From CAYPHA01 sp964410215 (GTDB taxonomy: Bacteria; Calditrichota; Calditrichia; Calditrichales; CAYPHA01), in assembly GCA_964410215.1 (NCBI GenBank), contig CAYPHA010000102.1:1-12729 (forward strand): a stretch of DNA of 12,729 nt, read 5' to 3'. Of the stretch, positions 5,613 through 12,729 are shown in pieces. A program made the translations under genes and the position numbers. Below the pieces are notes generated by a model, which did no database searches, was not told the DNA's origin, and saw nothing but the letters and a program-made list of their open reading frames with translations. How positions within the stretch are numbered: the stretch's first letter is position 1; each line of letters begins with the position of its first letter.

Positions 5613-6249
5613 TAGTCCGGTTTTCGGCGAAAAAGAAGAACATATTCTGAATATTGCTATGGAAGTATTTACCGAAAAAGGGTTTGACGGCGCGAAAATG
5701 CAGGAAATTGCCGACAGAGCGGGTATCAATAAGGCTCTTCTCCATTACTATTTTCGAAACAAAGAACGGCTCTACTCTCATGTATTTAAAATGGTTTTCA
5801 GCAAATTCATGTTGAACTGGACAGACATTTTCGGTGGAGAGGGTAGTCTCAAGGAAGTGATCAGAATTTTTATTGATCGTTTTATTGATCATATAAAAAA
5901 AGATCCCCGAATTCCCATGTTCATTGCGCATGAGCTTGGGAAGGGCGGCGGCACGGTAAGCAGCGTTATCGCTGAATTCAGTAAACAATTACCGGAATCC
6001 GGTCCATGGAAACTATTGGTTCTGATTGCCCGTGCAAAAGAGAAAGGGGAAATCCGTTCCGATGTGGATCCGCGTCAGTTTATTGTAACACTTCTCGGGG
6101 CTTGTGTATATTTCTTTATTGCAGAACCTATTATTACCAGATTATTCAGTGACCCGGAGCCATTTGACAGGGAGCGGTTTCTCGAAGAACGCAAAGAATC
6201 CATCTTACATACATTGTTTCACGGAATACAGTTACCGGGAGAAAAGTGA
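5605..6249 (+). CDS. TetR-family transcriptional regulator (CecR-like context)
   Basis: This 214-residue repressor is the first gene of the exporter operon. The N-terminal TetR DNA-binding domain spans residues 10-58. Helix 1 is EEHILNIAMEVFTEKGF, and the helix-turn-helix lies around residues 30-50 (MQEIADRAGINKALLHYYF), followed by the usual NKERLY. The C-terminal ligand-binding part is helical and divergent, so the inducer cannot be read. ATG 5605 keeps the whole DNA-binding domain, and the next Met (residue 19) would cut helix 1. It has no recognisable Shine-Dalgarno, and its start codon is inside a 13-bp repeat. Its place ahead of an ABC-2 exporter with a YbhF-like ATPase matches CecR (YbiH) of enterobacteria, but the protein itself is not clearly an orthologue. 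It likely represses its own operon until a substrate binds. Confidence 0.9.
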   Translation: MVNSPVFGEKEEHILNIAMEVFTEKGFDGAKMQEIADRAGINKALLHYYFRNKERLYSHVFKMVFSKFMLNWTDIFGGEGSLKEVIRIFIDRFIDHIKKDPRIPMFIAHELGKGGGTVSSVIAEFSKQLPESGPWKLLVLIARAKEKGEIRSDVDPRQFIVTLLGACVYFFIAEPIITRLFSDPEPFDRERFLEERKESILHTLFHGIQLPGEK

Positions 6250-6250
6250 C

Positions 6251-7549
6251 ATGTGTCGAATGTATAGAAACCTCTGCTTATTGGTCCTGGGAATGCTGGT
6301 GCAGGTTGCCGGAGCGCAGCCGTTGAGCGAAGTGGTCGGGCTGGCATTAACCGGGAACGCGTCGGTTAAAGCGGCCGGTGAGAATTATGAAGCGGCGACA
6401 GGCCGGGCAAGATCAGGCTTTTTGAAAACACTGCCGGGTGTGAATGTGTCCCTGTCCTATCGTCATGTTACAGATGTTGCCGAGATTAATTTGCCTGCTG
6501 CACCACCGCTACCGGGACGTCGCATTCAGTTGGGCGTCTATGATACCTATGAGTCGGGTATCACACTTGATTATGATGTTTTTACAGGTTTTGCCAACGA
6601 GGCTTCTATTGAAATCGGTGAACACCGGCAATCGCTTTCAGAAAATGAACTCCGGAGAACCCGTAAGGATATCGCCTTTCAGGTTATTCGATTGTATCGG
6701 CAGGTACAATCCGCGGAATTGCATCTTGCGGCATTACAATCGGCCAGAAGCAGGGTGGCGGTTCAAAAGGACAGAGTTATCACATTGCTGAAGAACGGGA
6801 GGGCGATTCCCCTGGATACACTGGCTCTGACGCTTGCTGTTTTGCGTTATGACCAGTCTGTCATGGCCGCTGAAACGTCGATTAAAAATATACAGGACAG
6901 ACTGGACAGGCTGGCCGGACAGGCGATCGATGTGGAACCTTTTGAAGCTTACCGCTTTGTGGAATCACCTGTGGAACTGAACATGAACACAATTCCGGAC
7001 ATCAGGGCGCTGCGGATTCAGCGGGACCTAATCCAGAGCAGGAGAAAACTGGCCAGATCGCGCTATTTCCCCATGGTACGGCTACAGGCATCCGTAAATT
7101 ACGGCAAACCCGGTTTGAATATGATCCGCGATGAATGGATGACGTACGGCATTATTGGTGTGGGGGTGAACTGGAATATCTGGAACTGGGGTTCCGATAA
7201 AGCCGCTCTGGAAGCAGAGGAAGCCGCTTACCGGGAGACGGGTTATCGCATACAGACGGTGGGAGACCAGGTTGAAAACCGCTATTCAGAGGCCGTCCGG
7301 GAACTGGAAACATTAAAAAAGCAGCGCCTGGTGGCGGGCATGGCCCTGAAAGTTGCAGAAGAACGTATGAAAATACTTGCCAACCGGGCCGAGCAGGGTA
7401 TGGTTTCGAGCAGTGATTTTAATGAAGCAAACCTGGAGCTGACCCAAACAGAGATCGAATACCGGCAGCAAAATGTATTGGTTGAACTCAAACGTCATGA
7501 AATTGAATATATTTGTGGACGCCCCATAAATGAATGGAGACTGAAATGA
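6251..7549 (+). CDS. TolC-like outer-membrane efflux channel protein
   Basis: This 432-residue outer-membrane factor would form the trimeric exit duct of the exporter. An N-terminal signal peptide (residues 1-22, hydrophobic LCLLVLGMLVQV) ends in AGA, with likely cleavage before Q23. The mature protein begins PLSEVVGLALTGNASVKAA, the typical first helix of the outer-membrane efflux family. Two repeats follow, each with long helices and beta strands. The second is seen at KLARSRYFPMVRLQASVNYG and NWNIWNWGSDKAALEAEEAA. The C-terminal coiled coil ends in a NEANLELTQTEIEYRQQ helix. The length is normal. The start at 6251 is 1 nt after the TetR stop and has GGGAGA 8 nt upstream. A longer in-frame reading from 6104 would run through the TetR gene and is rejected. 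The last codons overlap the adaptor start by ATGA. Confidence 0.92.
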   Translation: MCRMYRNLCLLVLGMLVQVAGAQPLSEVVGLALTGNASVKAAGENYEAATGRARSGFLKTLPGVNVSLSYRHVTDVAEINLPAAPPLPGRRIQLGVYDTYESGITLDYDVFTGFANEASIEIGEHRQSLSENELRRTRKDIAFQVIRLYRQVQSAELHLAALQSARSRVAVQKDRVITLLKNGRAIPLDTLALTLAVLRYDQSVMAAETSIKNIQDRLDRLAGQAIDVEPFEAYRFVESPVELNMNTIPDIRALRIQRDLIQSRRKLARSRYFPMVRLQASVNYGKPGLNMIRDEWMTYGIIGVGVNWNIWNWGSDKAALEAEEAAYRETGYRIQTVGDQVENRYSEAVRELETLKKQRLVAGMALKVAEERMKILANRAEQGMVSSSDFNEANLELTQTEIEYRQQNVLVELKRHEIEYICGRPINEWRLK

Positions 7550-8412
7550 AAAAACTAATCACTTTCCTGGCCTTTCTGGTATTAAGCTGTTCTGACGACA
7601 ATAGCCAATTTGTCTATTACGGCAGGCTGGATGCCGATATTATTCGTTTATCAGCCGAAGTGGGTGGTGAGATCGATTCGATGCTGGCGGACGAAGGCAT
7701 GGTTGTAAAAAAGGATCAGCTCCTTGCGGTCATCGATACGGAAAAACTGAAGGCACAGCGGGATCAGCAGATGGCGCAGATGATGGAGATTGAGAGTGGC
7801 CGGAAGGCCCTGGCTGCCCGTATACAGCAGGTGGATGCACAGTTGCTTCTGGCCAGGCAGAATTTACAGCGCACGAAGAATATGTTTTCTGAAGGTGCTG
7901 CCACGGAATACCAGCATGATGAAATAAAGACGCAGGTGGAAGTGCTGTCTGCGCAGGTTAAAGCCAACCAACGGAACCTGGAAGGGATGGAATATAAAAA
8001 ACAACAACTGCAGGCTGCTCTGCGCATCACCGGCCTGACATTGGAGGATTGCCGGGTAAGCAGTCCGCTCGATGGGATTGTACTGAATCGTTTTCATTTC
8101 GAGCATGAACAGGTCGGACCGGGTACACCACTCTTTGAAGTGGCAGATCTGACCAGCATGGAAGCGAAAATTTATGTTCCCCTGAATGACCTGACCCGTG
8201 TAAAGCTGGGACAGAAGGTGGAAGTCAAAATTGATGGTCTTGACAGCGCGCTCGAAGGAACCGTACGCTGGATATCCAGCGAGGCCGAATTTACACCAAA
8301 AACCATTTTAACAGAAGAAACGCGTACAACGCTTGTGTATATGGTCAAAGTGACCGTCCCCAATTCATCCGGTGCATTAAAAATCGGAATGCCTGTCGAC
8401 ATCAGAATTTAA
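7546..8412 (+). CDS. HlyD/YbhG-like periplasmic adaptor lipoprotein
   Basis: This membrane-fusion (adaptor) subunit would bridge the ABC-2 permeases and the TolC-like channel. It is 288 residues from ATG 7546. This start overlaps the preceding stop as ATGA and has GGAGA 5 nt upstream, which is better than the in-frame ATG at 7534. The N-terminus is a lipoprotein signal, with hydrophobic residues 4-13 and then L-S-C15, so it is probably lipid-anchored at Cys15. The first half-lipoyl motif covers about residues 35-65 (GGEIDSMLADEGMVVKKDQL), and the second covers 170-201 (SSPLDGIVLNRFHFE). Between them is a coiled-coil hairpin of about 95 residues. The end is a beta-barrel domain (LGQKVEVKID and following). 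Order and context match YbhG. The lipid anchor resembles AcrA-type adaptors and is worth noting. Confidence 0.9.
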   Translation: MKKLITFLAFLVLSCSDDNSQFVYYGRLDADIIRLSAEVGGEIDSMLADEGMVVKKDQLLAVIDTEKLKAQRDQQMAQMMEIESGRKALAARIQQVDAQLLLARQNLQRTKNMFSEGAATEYQHDEIKTQVEVLSAQVKANQRNLEGMEYKKQQLQAALRITGLTLEDCRVSSPLDGIVLNRFHFEHEQVGPGTPLFEVADLTSMEAKIYVPLNDLTRVKLGQKVEVKIDGLDSALEGTVRWISSEAEFTPKTILTEETRTTLVYMVKVTVPNSSGALKIGMPVDIRI

Positions 8413-8443
8413 CGGGACTTACGGAAAAGCAGGGATCAGTGAA

Positions 8444-9373
8444 ATGTATCCAATTCAAGTTCAGAATTTAAAAAAAGCCTTTGGCGCCGTCCAGGCTGTA
8501 GATGATGTTTCGTTCAACCTGAATGACGGCGAGATACTGGGATTAATTGGTCCGGATGGTGCCGGTAAAACGACGATACTGAGAAGTATCGTTACTTTGC
8601 TGGAGGCGGATTCCGGGAAACTGCATTTTCAGGGCCGGGAGATCACCAGTCACGCTGCCTTCGTACGCAGACACATCGGTTATATGCCGCAACGGTTCAG
8701 TTTGTATCAGGACCTGACGGTGCAGCAGAACCTGCGGTTTTTTGGTGATCTGTTCAACGTATCCCGGAAGGAGCAGGAACAAAGGATGGAAGAATTGTAC
8801 CGTTTTTCCAATCTCGGTTCTTTTAAAAACCGGAAAGCCGGTAACCTGTCGGGTGGTATGAAGCAGAAGCTTGCCTTATCCTGCATGCTAATGCACGAGC
8901 CGCGCGTGATGGTGCTGGACGAGCCTACATTTGGTGTGGATCCTGTGTCCAGAAGTGAATTCTGGGACATTCTGCATCGGCTCTCGGAGGGCGGCATTTC
9001 ACTGCTGGTGACAACGGCCTATATGGATGAAGCGCGCCAGTGTAATCGGGTCGGACTCATGCATGAGGGGCATATGCTGGCGCTGAATACACCCGACAGG
9101 CTCATTGAATCACTGGGCATTGACATATATCTGGTGCGTACTAGCGAACCCCACAAGGTGTATAAAGCGTTTCAGGATACAAGCTTTGCCAATGATGTAC
9201 AGCTCTTCGGAAACGGTCTGCATTTCCTTGACCGTAAGCAGATTGGTCTGGACGTTTTAAAAGAAAAAATGGCCCAAATAAATATTACTTACAAGTCGGT
9301 GGAATCTATTAAACCTGACCTTGAAAATGTATTTTTAAATTTCATACTAAGCGGAGACGACAGAGCGCAATGA
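8444..9373 (+). CDS. ABC transporter ATPase, counterpart of the YbhF N-terminal half
   Basis: This 309-residue nucleotide-binding protein would power the ABC-2 exporter. Motifs: Walker A GPDGAGKTT (K42), Q-loop Q83 in GYMPQRFSLYQDLTV, canonical signature LSGGM (135-139), and Walker B VMVLDEP with E160. The H-loop position is Ala192 in TTAYMDEA (codon GCC at 9017-9019), so the usual switch histidine is missing. The unusual Asp in GPDGAGKTT and the overall pattern match, from memory, the first half of enterobacterial YbhF. Residues from about 215 form a DrrA-like C-terminal extension ending ENVFLNFILSG. ATG 8444 has AGGGA 8 nt upstream. The gene is 31 bp after the adaptor, and its stop overlaps the next ATPase start as ATGA. 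It likely pairs with that ATPase as a heterodimer. Confidence 0.93.
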   Translation: MYPIQVQNLKKAFGAVQAVDDVSFNLNDGEILGLIGPDGAGKTTILRSIVTLLEADSGKLHFQGREITSHAAFVRRHIGYMPQRFSLYQDLTVQQNLRFFGDLFNVSRKEQEQRMEELYRFSNLGSFKNRKAGNLSGGMKQKLALSCMLMHEPRVMVLDEPTFGVDPVSRSEFWDILHRLSEGGISLLVTTAYMDEARQCNRVGLMHEGHMLALNTPDRLIESLGIDIYLVRTSEPHKVYKAFQDTSFANDVQLFGNGLHFLDRKQIGLDVLKEKMAQINITYKSVESIKPDLENVFLNFILSGDDRAQ

Positions 9374-10119
9374 CGCAGATATTTGACTCAGATGTAGCCG
9401 TGGAGGTTTCCGGTTTAACGCGGAAGTTTGGTTCCTTCAAAGCAGTGGATGATGTATCTTTCCGCGTAAAAAAAGGGGAAATATTCGGGTTTCTGGGGGC
9501 CAACGGAGCAGGGAAGACCACCACGATTCGTATGTTATGCGGGCTTTTAATGCCCACTTCCGGCGCAGCATTTGTAAGCAACTACGACGTTTATACCGAA
9601 TTTGAGAAGATTAAATTGAATATTGGTTATATGAGTCAGCGGTTCAGCCTTTATGAAGACCTGACCGTGCGCGAAAACATTGAATTCTACGGAGGGATAT
9701 ATGGATTGTCACGCAGGCAGATAAAAACGAAAACCGAAGAGCTGCTCACGTATCTGGGACTTCGCGAAGAAGCGGATCAACTGACCCGTTCTATTCCCTT
9801 AGGATGGAAGCAGCGCATGGCACTGAGTACGGCTCTGCTCCATGATCCTGAAATTATTTTTCTGGATGAACCGACAAGCGGTGTTGATCCGGTCTCAAGG
9901 AGAAACTTCTGGCTGCTCATTTATCAATTATCTGCGCTGGGTAAGACGGTTTTTGTCACTACCCATTACATGGATGAAGCGGAATACTGCCAGCGCCTTT
10001 CCATTATGAAGGATGGCCGTATCGTAGAGTTGGATAATCCGCAGAAACTGAAAGAAAAATACGGAGTCCGTTCCATGCAGGATGTGTTCCTGAACGTCGT
10101 AAAACGGGGCAAAGAATGA
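9370..10119 (+). CDS. ABC transporter ATPase, counterpart of the YbhF C-terminal half
   Basis: This 249-residue nucleotide-binding protein is the likely partner of the ATPase just upstream. Motifs: Walker A GANGAGKTT (K49), Q-loop Q90 in GYMSQRFSLYEDLTV, Walker B IIFLDEP with E167, and H-loop H199 in TTHYMDEA. The signature is degenerate: IPLGW at 142-146 where LSGGQ is expected, with only one Gly kept. The same kind of change (LPLGFKQ, from memory) occurs in the second half of YbhF, so this is a family trait and not decay. It overlaps the upstream gene by ATGA and has only a distant GGAG, so translation is probably coupled. Its stop overlaps the first permease start, again as ATGA. It lacks the long C-terminal extension of its partner. 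Together the two add up to about the length of the fused YbhF. Confidence 0.93.
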   Translation: MTQIFDSDVAVEVSGLTRKFGSFKAVDDVSFRVKKGEIFGFLGANGAGKTTTIRMLCGLLMPTSGAAFVSNYDVYTEFEKIKLNIGYMSQRFSLYEDLTVRENIEFYGGIYGLSRRQIKTKTEELLTYLGLREEADQLTRSIPLGWKQRMALSTALLHDPEIIFLDEPTSGVDPVSRRNFWLLIYQLSALGKTVFVTTHYMDEAEYCQRLSIMKDGRIVELDNPQKLKEKYGVRSMQDVFLNVVKRGKE

Positions 10120-11219
10120 ATTCAATTCTTTTCAGCATTATAAAAAAGGAAATTTGGCATATCTTACGAGATTCCCAAACACTGGTGATAATTATCCTGA
10201 TGCCCGTTATTTTATTGTTTCTATTCGGATATGCCATTACCATGGAGATGCAACAGATTGAGACCGCGATCATCGATCTGTCGAAATCTCCTCAAAGCCG
10301 CACTTTTATCGAGCGTATTGCCGCAACCGATTTTTTTAAAATAACTGCCGTTGATCCGCAGTACAGCCGGATTGAAGATCTATTTTATAAACGGACGGCG
10401 CGCTGTATAATCGTGATTCCGGATAACTTTTCGGAAAATCTTGTTCGTCAGACTTTCACACCAATACAGTTGCTTATCGATGCCAGCGATCCCAATGCCG
10501 CTAATTTTATCAATAATTATTTTACGCAGATCAGTGCACAATATAATATGAAACATATCACGGGGATGGTTGTACCGATGCGTATCGAACCCCATCTTCT
10601 GTATAATCCGGATTTGAAATCATCCTATTTCTTTGTCCCCGGTTTGATTGCGGTGTTACTTCTGCTGATCAGTGCACTCCTGACAAGTATCGCCATCGTA
10701 CGCGAAAAGGAAGTCGGAACAATGGAACAGCTGCTGGTCAGTCCGGTTCATCCTTACCAGATCATCATCGGTAAGGTGGTACCTTATACAATCCTTGGTT
10801 TTATTGATAGCCTTCTCATACTTTTTGTCGCAAATACCTGGTTCAAGGTCCCTGTTCATGGCTCCCTGTTTTTTCTCTGCATTACATTACTGATCTATAT
10901 CCTGACAGGTCTCAGCTTCGGACTGATGATATCCACGGTAACCAATTCACAGCGTATTGCCATGATGGCTGCGCTGCTTTCAACGATCTTACCGACTATT
11001 ATGCTTAGCGGCTTTATCTTTCCGGTTGCGAGTATGCCGGTTTTTTTTCAATACCTGTCAAAAATAATACCCGCCACTCATTTTCTTGAGATCATCCGGG
11101 GAATAATGCTTAAGGGAATCGGTCCGGAAGAACTGTTCAGACAGGTTCTCTATCTTATCGGCATTGCGGTTTTCCTGATTTCGGTAAGCGTTAAAAAATT
11201 CAGCACCAACCTGGAGTAA
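10116..11219 (+). CDS. ABC-2 type permease, YbhS-like
   Basis: This 367-residue inner-membrane subunit forms half of the transmembrane pathway. A short cytoplasmic start (KKEIWHILRDSQT) leads into membrane helix 1 (about residues 22-41, ending in FGYAIT). A large extracytoplasmic domain follows to about residue 170. A bundle of about five helices then begins near FVPGLIAVLLLLISALLTS and contains the conserved REKEVGTMEQLLVSPV amphipathic loop typical of this permease family, which contacts the ATPases. Late features include MLSGFIFPVASMP and IPATHFLEIIRGIMLKG. This is the ABC2_membrane_3 layout of YbhS/YbhR. The start overlaps the ATPase stop by ATGA, which fits the tight operon. The exported compound cannot be read from the sequence. 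It is a paralogue of the next gene. Confidence 0.92.
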   Translation: MNSILFSIIKKEIWHILRDSQTLVIIILMPVILLFLFGYAITMEMQQIETAIIDLSKSPQSRTFIERIAATDFFKITAVDPQYSRIEDLFYKRTARCIIVIPDNFSENLVRQTFTPIQLLIDASDPNAANFINNYFTQISAQYNMKHITGMVVPMRIEPHLLYNPDLKSSYFFVPGLIAVLLLLISALLTSIAIVREKEVGTMEQLLVSPVHPYQIIIGKVVPYTILGFIDSLLILFVANTWFKVPVHGSLFFLCITLLIYILTGLSFGLMISTVTNSQRIAMMAALLSTILPTIMLSGFIFPVASMPVFFQYLSKIIPATHFLEIIRGIMLKGIGPEELFRQVLYLIGIAVFLISVSVKKFSTNLE

Positions 11220-11221
11220 CC

Positions 11222-12346
11222 ATGCAGCGGATTCTATATCTTATACAGAAAGAATTCAGACAAATATTACGTGAAAAGGCGTTTATCGGGATCATTTTCA
11301 TCATGCCCTTCATACAGATTGTATTACTTGGATTCGCCATCACCACAGATGTCAAAAACGTGACGATAGCTTTTGTGGATAAGGACCACAGCCAACTGAG
11401 CAGGCGGATGATCGATGCCTTCACGAAAACGGAATCATTCACGTTCAGGGGAATTGCCTCTTCTTCCGCAGAAGCGGTTGAATGGATCGATGACGGGTAC
11501 ATAAAAATAGCCCTTGTTATCCCACCACATTTTGAACGGGATCTCAAAAATGGTAAACAACCGGCCGTTCAAGCACTGTTGGATGGCGTTGATGGTAATT
11601 CAGCCGGGATTGCCCTGGCCTATGTCAATCAAATTACATTTAAATTGCAGCAGGAGTTTCTGTCTGCATCCGGCTTACTGGAAAAACGCCTCGGCGAAAT
11701 GCATCTCACTGAAATGGTGCCACGAATGTGTTATAATGAGAATCTGGAAAGCGTAAATAATATCGTTCCCGGGATCATAGCTGTAATGATTGCCATGATT
11801 ACTTCATTTCTGACCGGAATGAGTATCGTGCGTGAGAAGGAAATTGGAACTCTGGAACAATTAATGGTTACGCCGATCACGAAAAGTGAGCTGATTATCG
11901 GAAAAATCGTTCCGTTTCTTATCGTTAGCTTCTTACTGCTGAATGTGGGGATTCTGGCCGCCGGACTCATTTTCAATTTATGGATGGAGGGGAATCTGCT
12001 GTCTCTCTATCTGCTCAGTATCATTTTCAGCCTGAGTACCCTTGGATTGGGTATCTTCGCGTCAACCGTAGCGCGGACACAGCAACAGTCAATGTTTATA
12101 GCCTGGTTTTTTCTTGTCTTTGCACTACTGTTATCCGGTTTCTTTATCCCGATTGAGAATATGCCCGGCTGGGTTCAGATGATTACCTATTTAAATCCGT
12201 TGCGATACTTCATGCTTGTGATCAGGGAGATATACCTGAAAGGAACAACCTTGCTATACTTGTGGAAAGAAGCCCTTGCCATGCTTTTATTCGGAGTGAT
12301 AACCATTAGCCTGGCGACGTTACGATTTAACAAAAGGATGTCATAG
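11222..12346 (+). CDS. ABC-2 type permease, YbhR-like
   Basis: This 374-residue inner-membrane subunit is the probable partner of the upstream permease. It has the same plan: QKEFRQILREKAF at the start, helix 1 ending LGFAITTD, and an extracytoplasmic domain to about residue 175. Then come the membrane bundle from PGIIAVMIAMITSFLTG, the REKEIGTLEQLMVTPI loop, SGFFIPIENMPGW, and the LNPLRYFMLVIREIYLKG segment close to the end. The shared motifs show that the two permeases arose by duplication, but they are clearly diverged, which suits a heterodimer matched to the two unlike ATPases. ATG 11222 has GGAG 5 nt upstream, overlapping the preceding gene's stop, and sits 2 nt after it. It is the last gene before a terminator. 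Confidence 0.92.
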   Translation: MQRILYLIQKEFRQILREKAFIGIIFIMPFIQIVLLGFAITTDVKNVTIAFVDKDHSQLSRRMIDAFTKTESFTFRGIASSSAEAVEWIDDGYIKIALVIPPHFERDLKNGKQPAVQALLDGVDGNSAGIALAYVNQITFKLQQEFLSASGLLEKRLGEMHLTEMVPRMCYNENLESVNNIVPGIIAVMIAMITSFLTGMSIVREKEIGTLEQLMVTPITKSELIIGKIVPFLIVSFLLLNVGILAAGLIFNLWMEGNLLSLYLLSIIFSLSTLGLGIFASTVARTQQQSMFIAWFFLVFALLLSGFFIPIENMPGWVQMITYLNPLRYFMLVIREIYLKGTTLLYLWKEALAMLLFGVITISLATLRFNKRMS

Positions 12347-12362
12347 TTAATGGTTTTAAGGG

Positions 12363-12399
12363 CTGGTCAGGGACTGAAATCGGAGCCCTGCCAGTTTTT
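12363..12399 (+). terminator. Intrinsic terminator of the exporter operon
   Basis: CTGG-CAGGG-CT (12363-12375, with a bulged T at 12367 and a bulged A at 12373) pairs with AG-CCCTG-CCAG (12384-12394) around an 8-nt loop. TTTTT follows at 12395-12399. It begins 16 bp after the second permease stop. The element overlaps the last codons of the convergent DUF3108 gene. On the - strand no T-run follows. Confidence 0.75.
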
Positions 12400-12729
12400 C
12401 CAGGATTCCAGTTCGACTTTAACCGAGCCGATGAAAACCTTCAATTCCGCTTTCAGGGGAACGCGTTGTGAATCTCTTGAAAACCATCCTTTGTAGGGGC
12501 CGGTAACACCGGCAATTCCTGTAAGCAGAATTGTGCCATCTATATAATGAGAGGGCAACGTCTCATTATTAATCAGGTCCACATCATCATTTTTATCGGT
12601 AAAACGGATAGCCACTTTCCCAATTTTAGATTCAAAAATGGAGTACAGGGTATCATTGTGCGCTTTGTGTGTATGAGCCCGGGCGTAAAAAATCATGCTG
12701 GTTCCGTCGAGAATGCGATTCTCGAAGGG
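12367..12729 (-). CDS. DUF3108 domain protein (5' end missing)
   Basis: This is the C-terminal part of a probable periplasmic protein of the DUF3108 family. The reading frame is open from the window edge: PFENRILDGTSMIFYARA precedes the internal Met at 12696, so that Met is not the start. Family-like features are the LDGTSMIFYAR segment near the beginning, a Lys- and Asp-rich strand region, and the end pattern WFSRDSQRVPLKAELKVFIG followed by SVKVELES, which in this family forms beta strands. The 120 visible codons cover perhaps the second half of the protein. The function of DUF3108 is not established; a cell-envelope location is common. It converges on the exporter operon, and its last codons lie within that operon's terminator. 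No functional link is implied. Confidence 0.75.
   Translation of the reverse strand, partial: PFENRILDGTSMIFYARAHTHKAHNDTLYSIFESKIGKVAIRFTDKNDDVDLINNETLPSHYIDGTILLTGIAGVTGPYKGWFSRDSQRVPLKAELKVFIGSVKVELESWKNWQGSDFSP

Noticed and set aside
5596..5988. A 130-codon - strand frame across the TetR gene and its promoter region
   Set aside because: It is antisense to the TetR DNA-binding domain, has no supporting signals, and would compete with the clear + strand operon.
6104..6250. Extended start for the TolC-like gene
   Set aside because: The frame is open, but this stretch overlaps the TetR coding end. The signal peptide and Shine-Dalgarno support a start at 6251.
7534..7545. Upstream ATG for the adaptor protein
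   Set aside because: It would add four residues, two of them acidic, before the lysines of the lipoprotein signal and would cover the GGAGA ribosome-binding site. ATG 7546 with ATGA overlap is better.
9787..9807. Reading the IPLGW signature as decay of a dying ATPase
   Set aside because: All other motifs of the protein are intact, and the same change is familiar from the second half of YbhF, so it is a family trait.
1..12729. Search for CRISPR arrays, tRNA or rRNA genes, insertion sequences, toxin-antitoxin or phage defence genes
   Set aside because: The window is almost fully covered by ordinary genes. The only tandem repeat is the 13-bp array at 5574-5612, and no transposase, integrase or structural RNA was recognised.

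Overview
The window looks like a chromosomal segment of a Gram-negative (diderm) bacterium of moderate GC content. The evidence for two membranes is a TolC-type outer-membrane protein with a signal peptide, a periplasmic adaptor with a lipobox, and Shine-Dalgarno and sigma70-like signals. The mix of a MATE pump, a RelA/SpoT-TPR protein, a LiaF-like protein, a stand-alone arginine deiminase and a DUF3108 protein reminds me of the FCB superphylum (Marinimicrobia, Calditrichota, KSB1-like lineages). That placement is inference only. I see no RNA gene, CRISPR array, insertion sequence or phage gene. The largest non-coding gap is about 150 bp.

Left part (1-4201, all + strand): the 3' part of a MATE-family efflux pump runs in from outside the window. 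Next come a (p)ppGpp-synthetase-like protein fused to TPR repeats, a membrane protein with a LiaF-like C-terminal domain behind a near-perfect Shine-Dalgarno, and a promoter-led pair made of an unrecognised 106-residue protein and a two-CBS-domain protein. A strong hairpin terminator closes this block.

Middle part (4210-5612): an arginine deiminase with all expected catalytic residues lies on the - strand. It is divergent from a TetR-family regulator across about 150 bp. That gap carries a very good sigma70 promoter for the regulator (TTGACT-17-TATAAT). Just downstream are three tandem 13-bp repeats, and the regulator's start codon lies inside the last of them. This looks like an autoregulatory operator.

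Right part (5605-12399): seven tightly packed + strand genes form one operon: TetR regulator, TolC-like outer-membrane channel, lipoprotein HlyD-like adaptor, two ABC ATPases, and two ABC-2 permeases. Four junctions overlap or nearly touch. A hairpin plus T-run terminates the operon. The order matches the enterobacterial cecR-ybhG-ybhF-ybhS-ybhR system, with two differences. The fused YbhF is split into two genes, and the outer-membrane channel is encoded inside the operon, giving a self-contained inner membrane-periplasm-outer membrane exporter. The two ATPases carry complementary defects, which predicts one dead and one active composite ATP site. A convergent, 5'-truncated DUF3108 gene ends the window.

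The most interesting points are the asymmetric split ATPase, the repeat-embedded start codon of the regulator, the RelA/SpoT-TPR fusion, and the uncharacterised small protein paired with the CBS protein.
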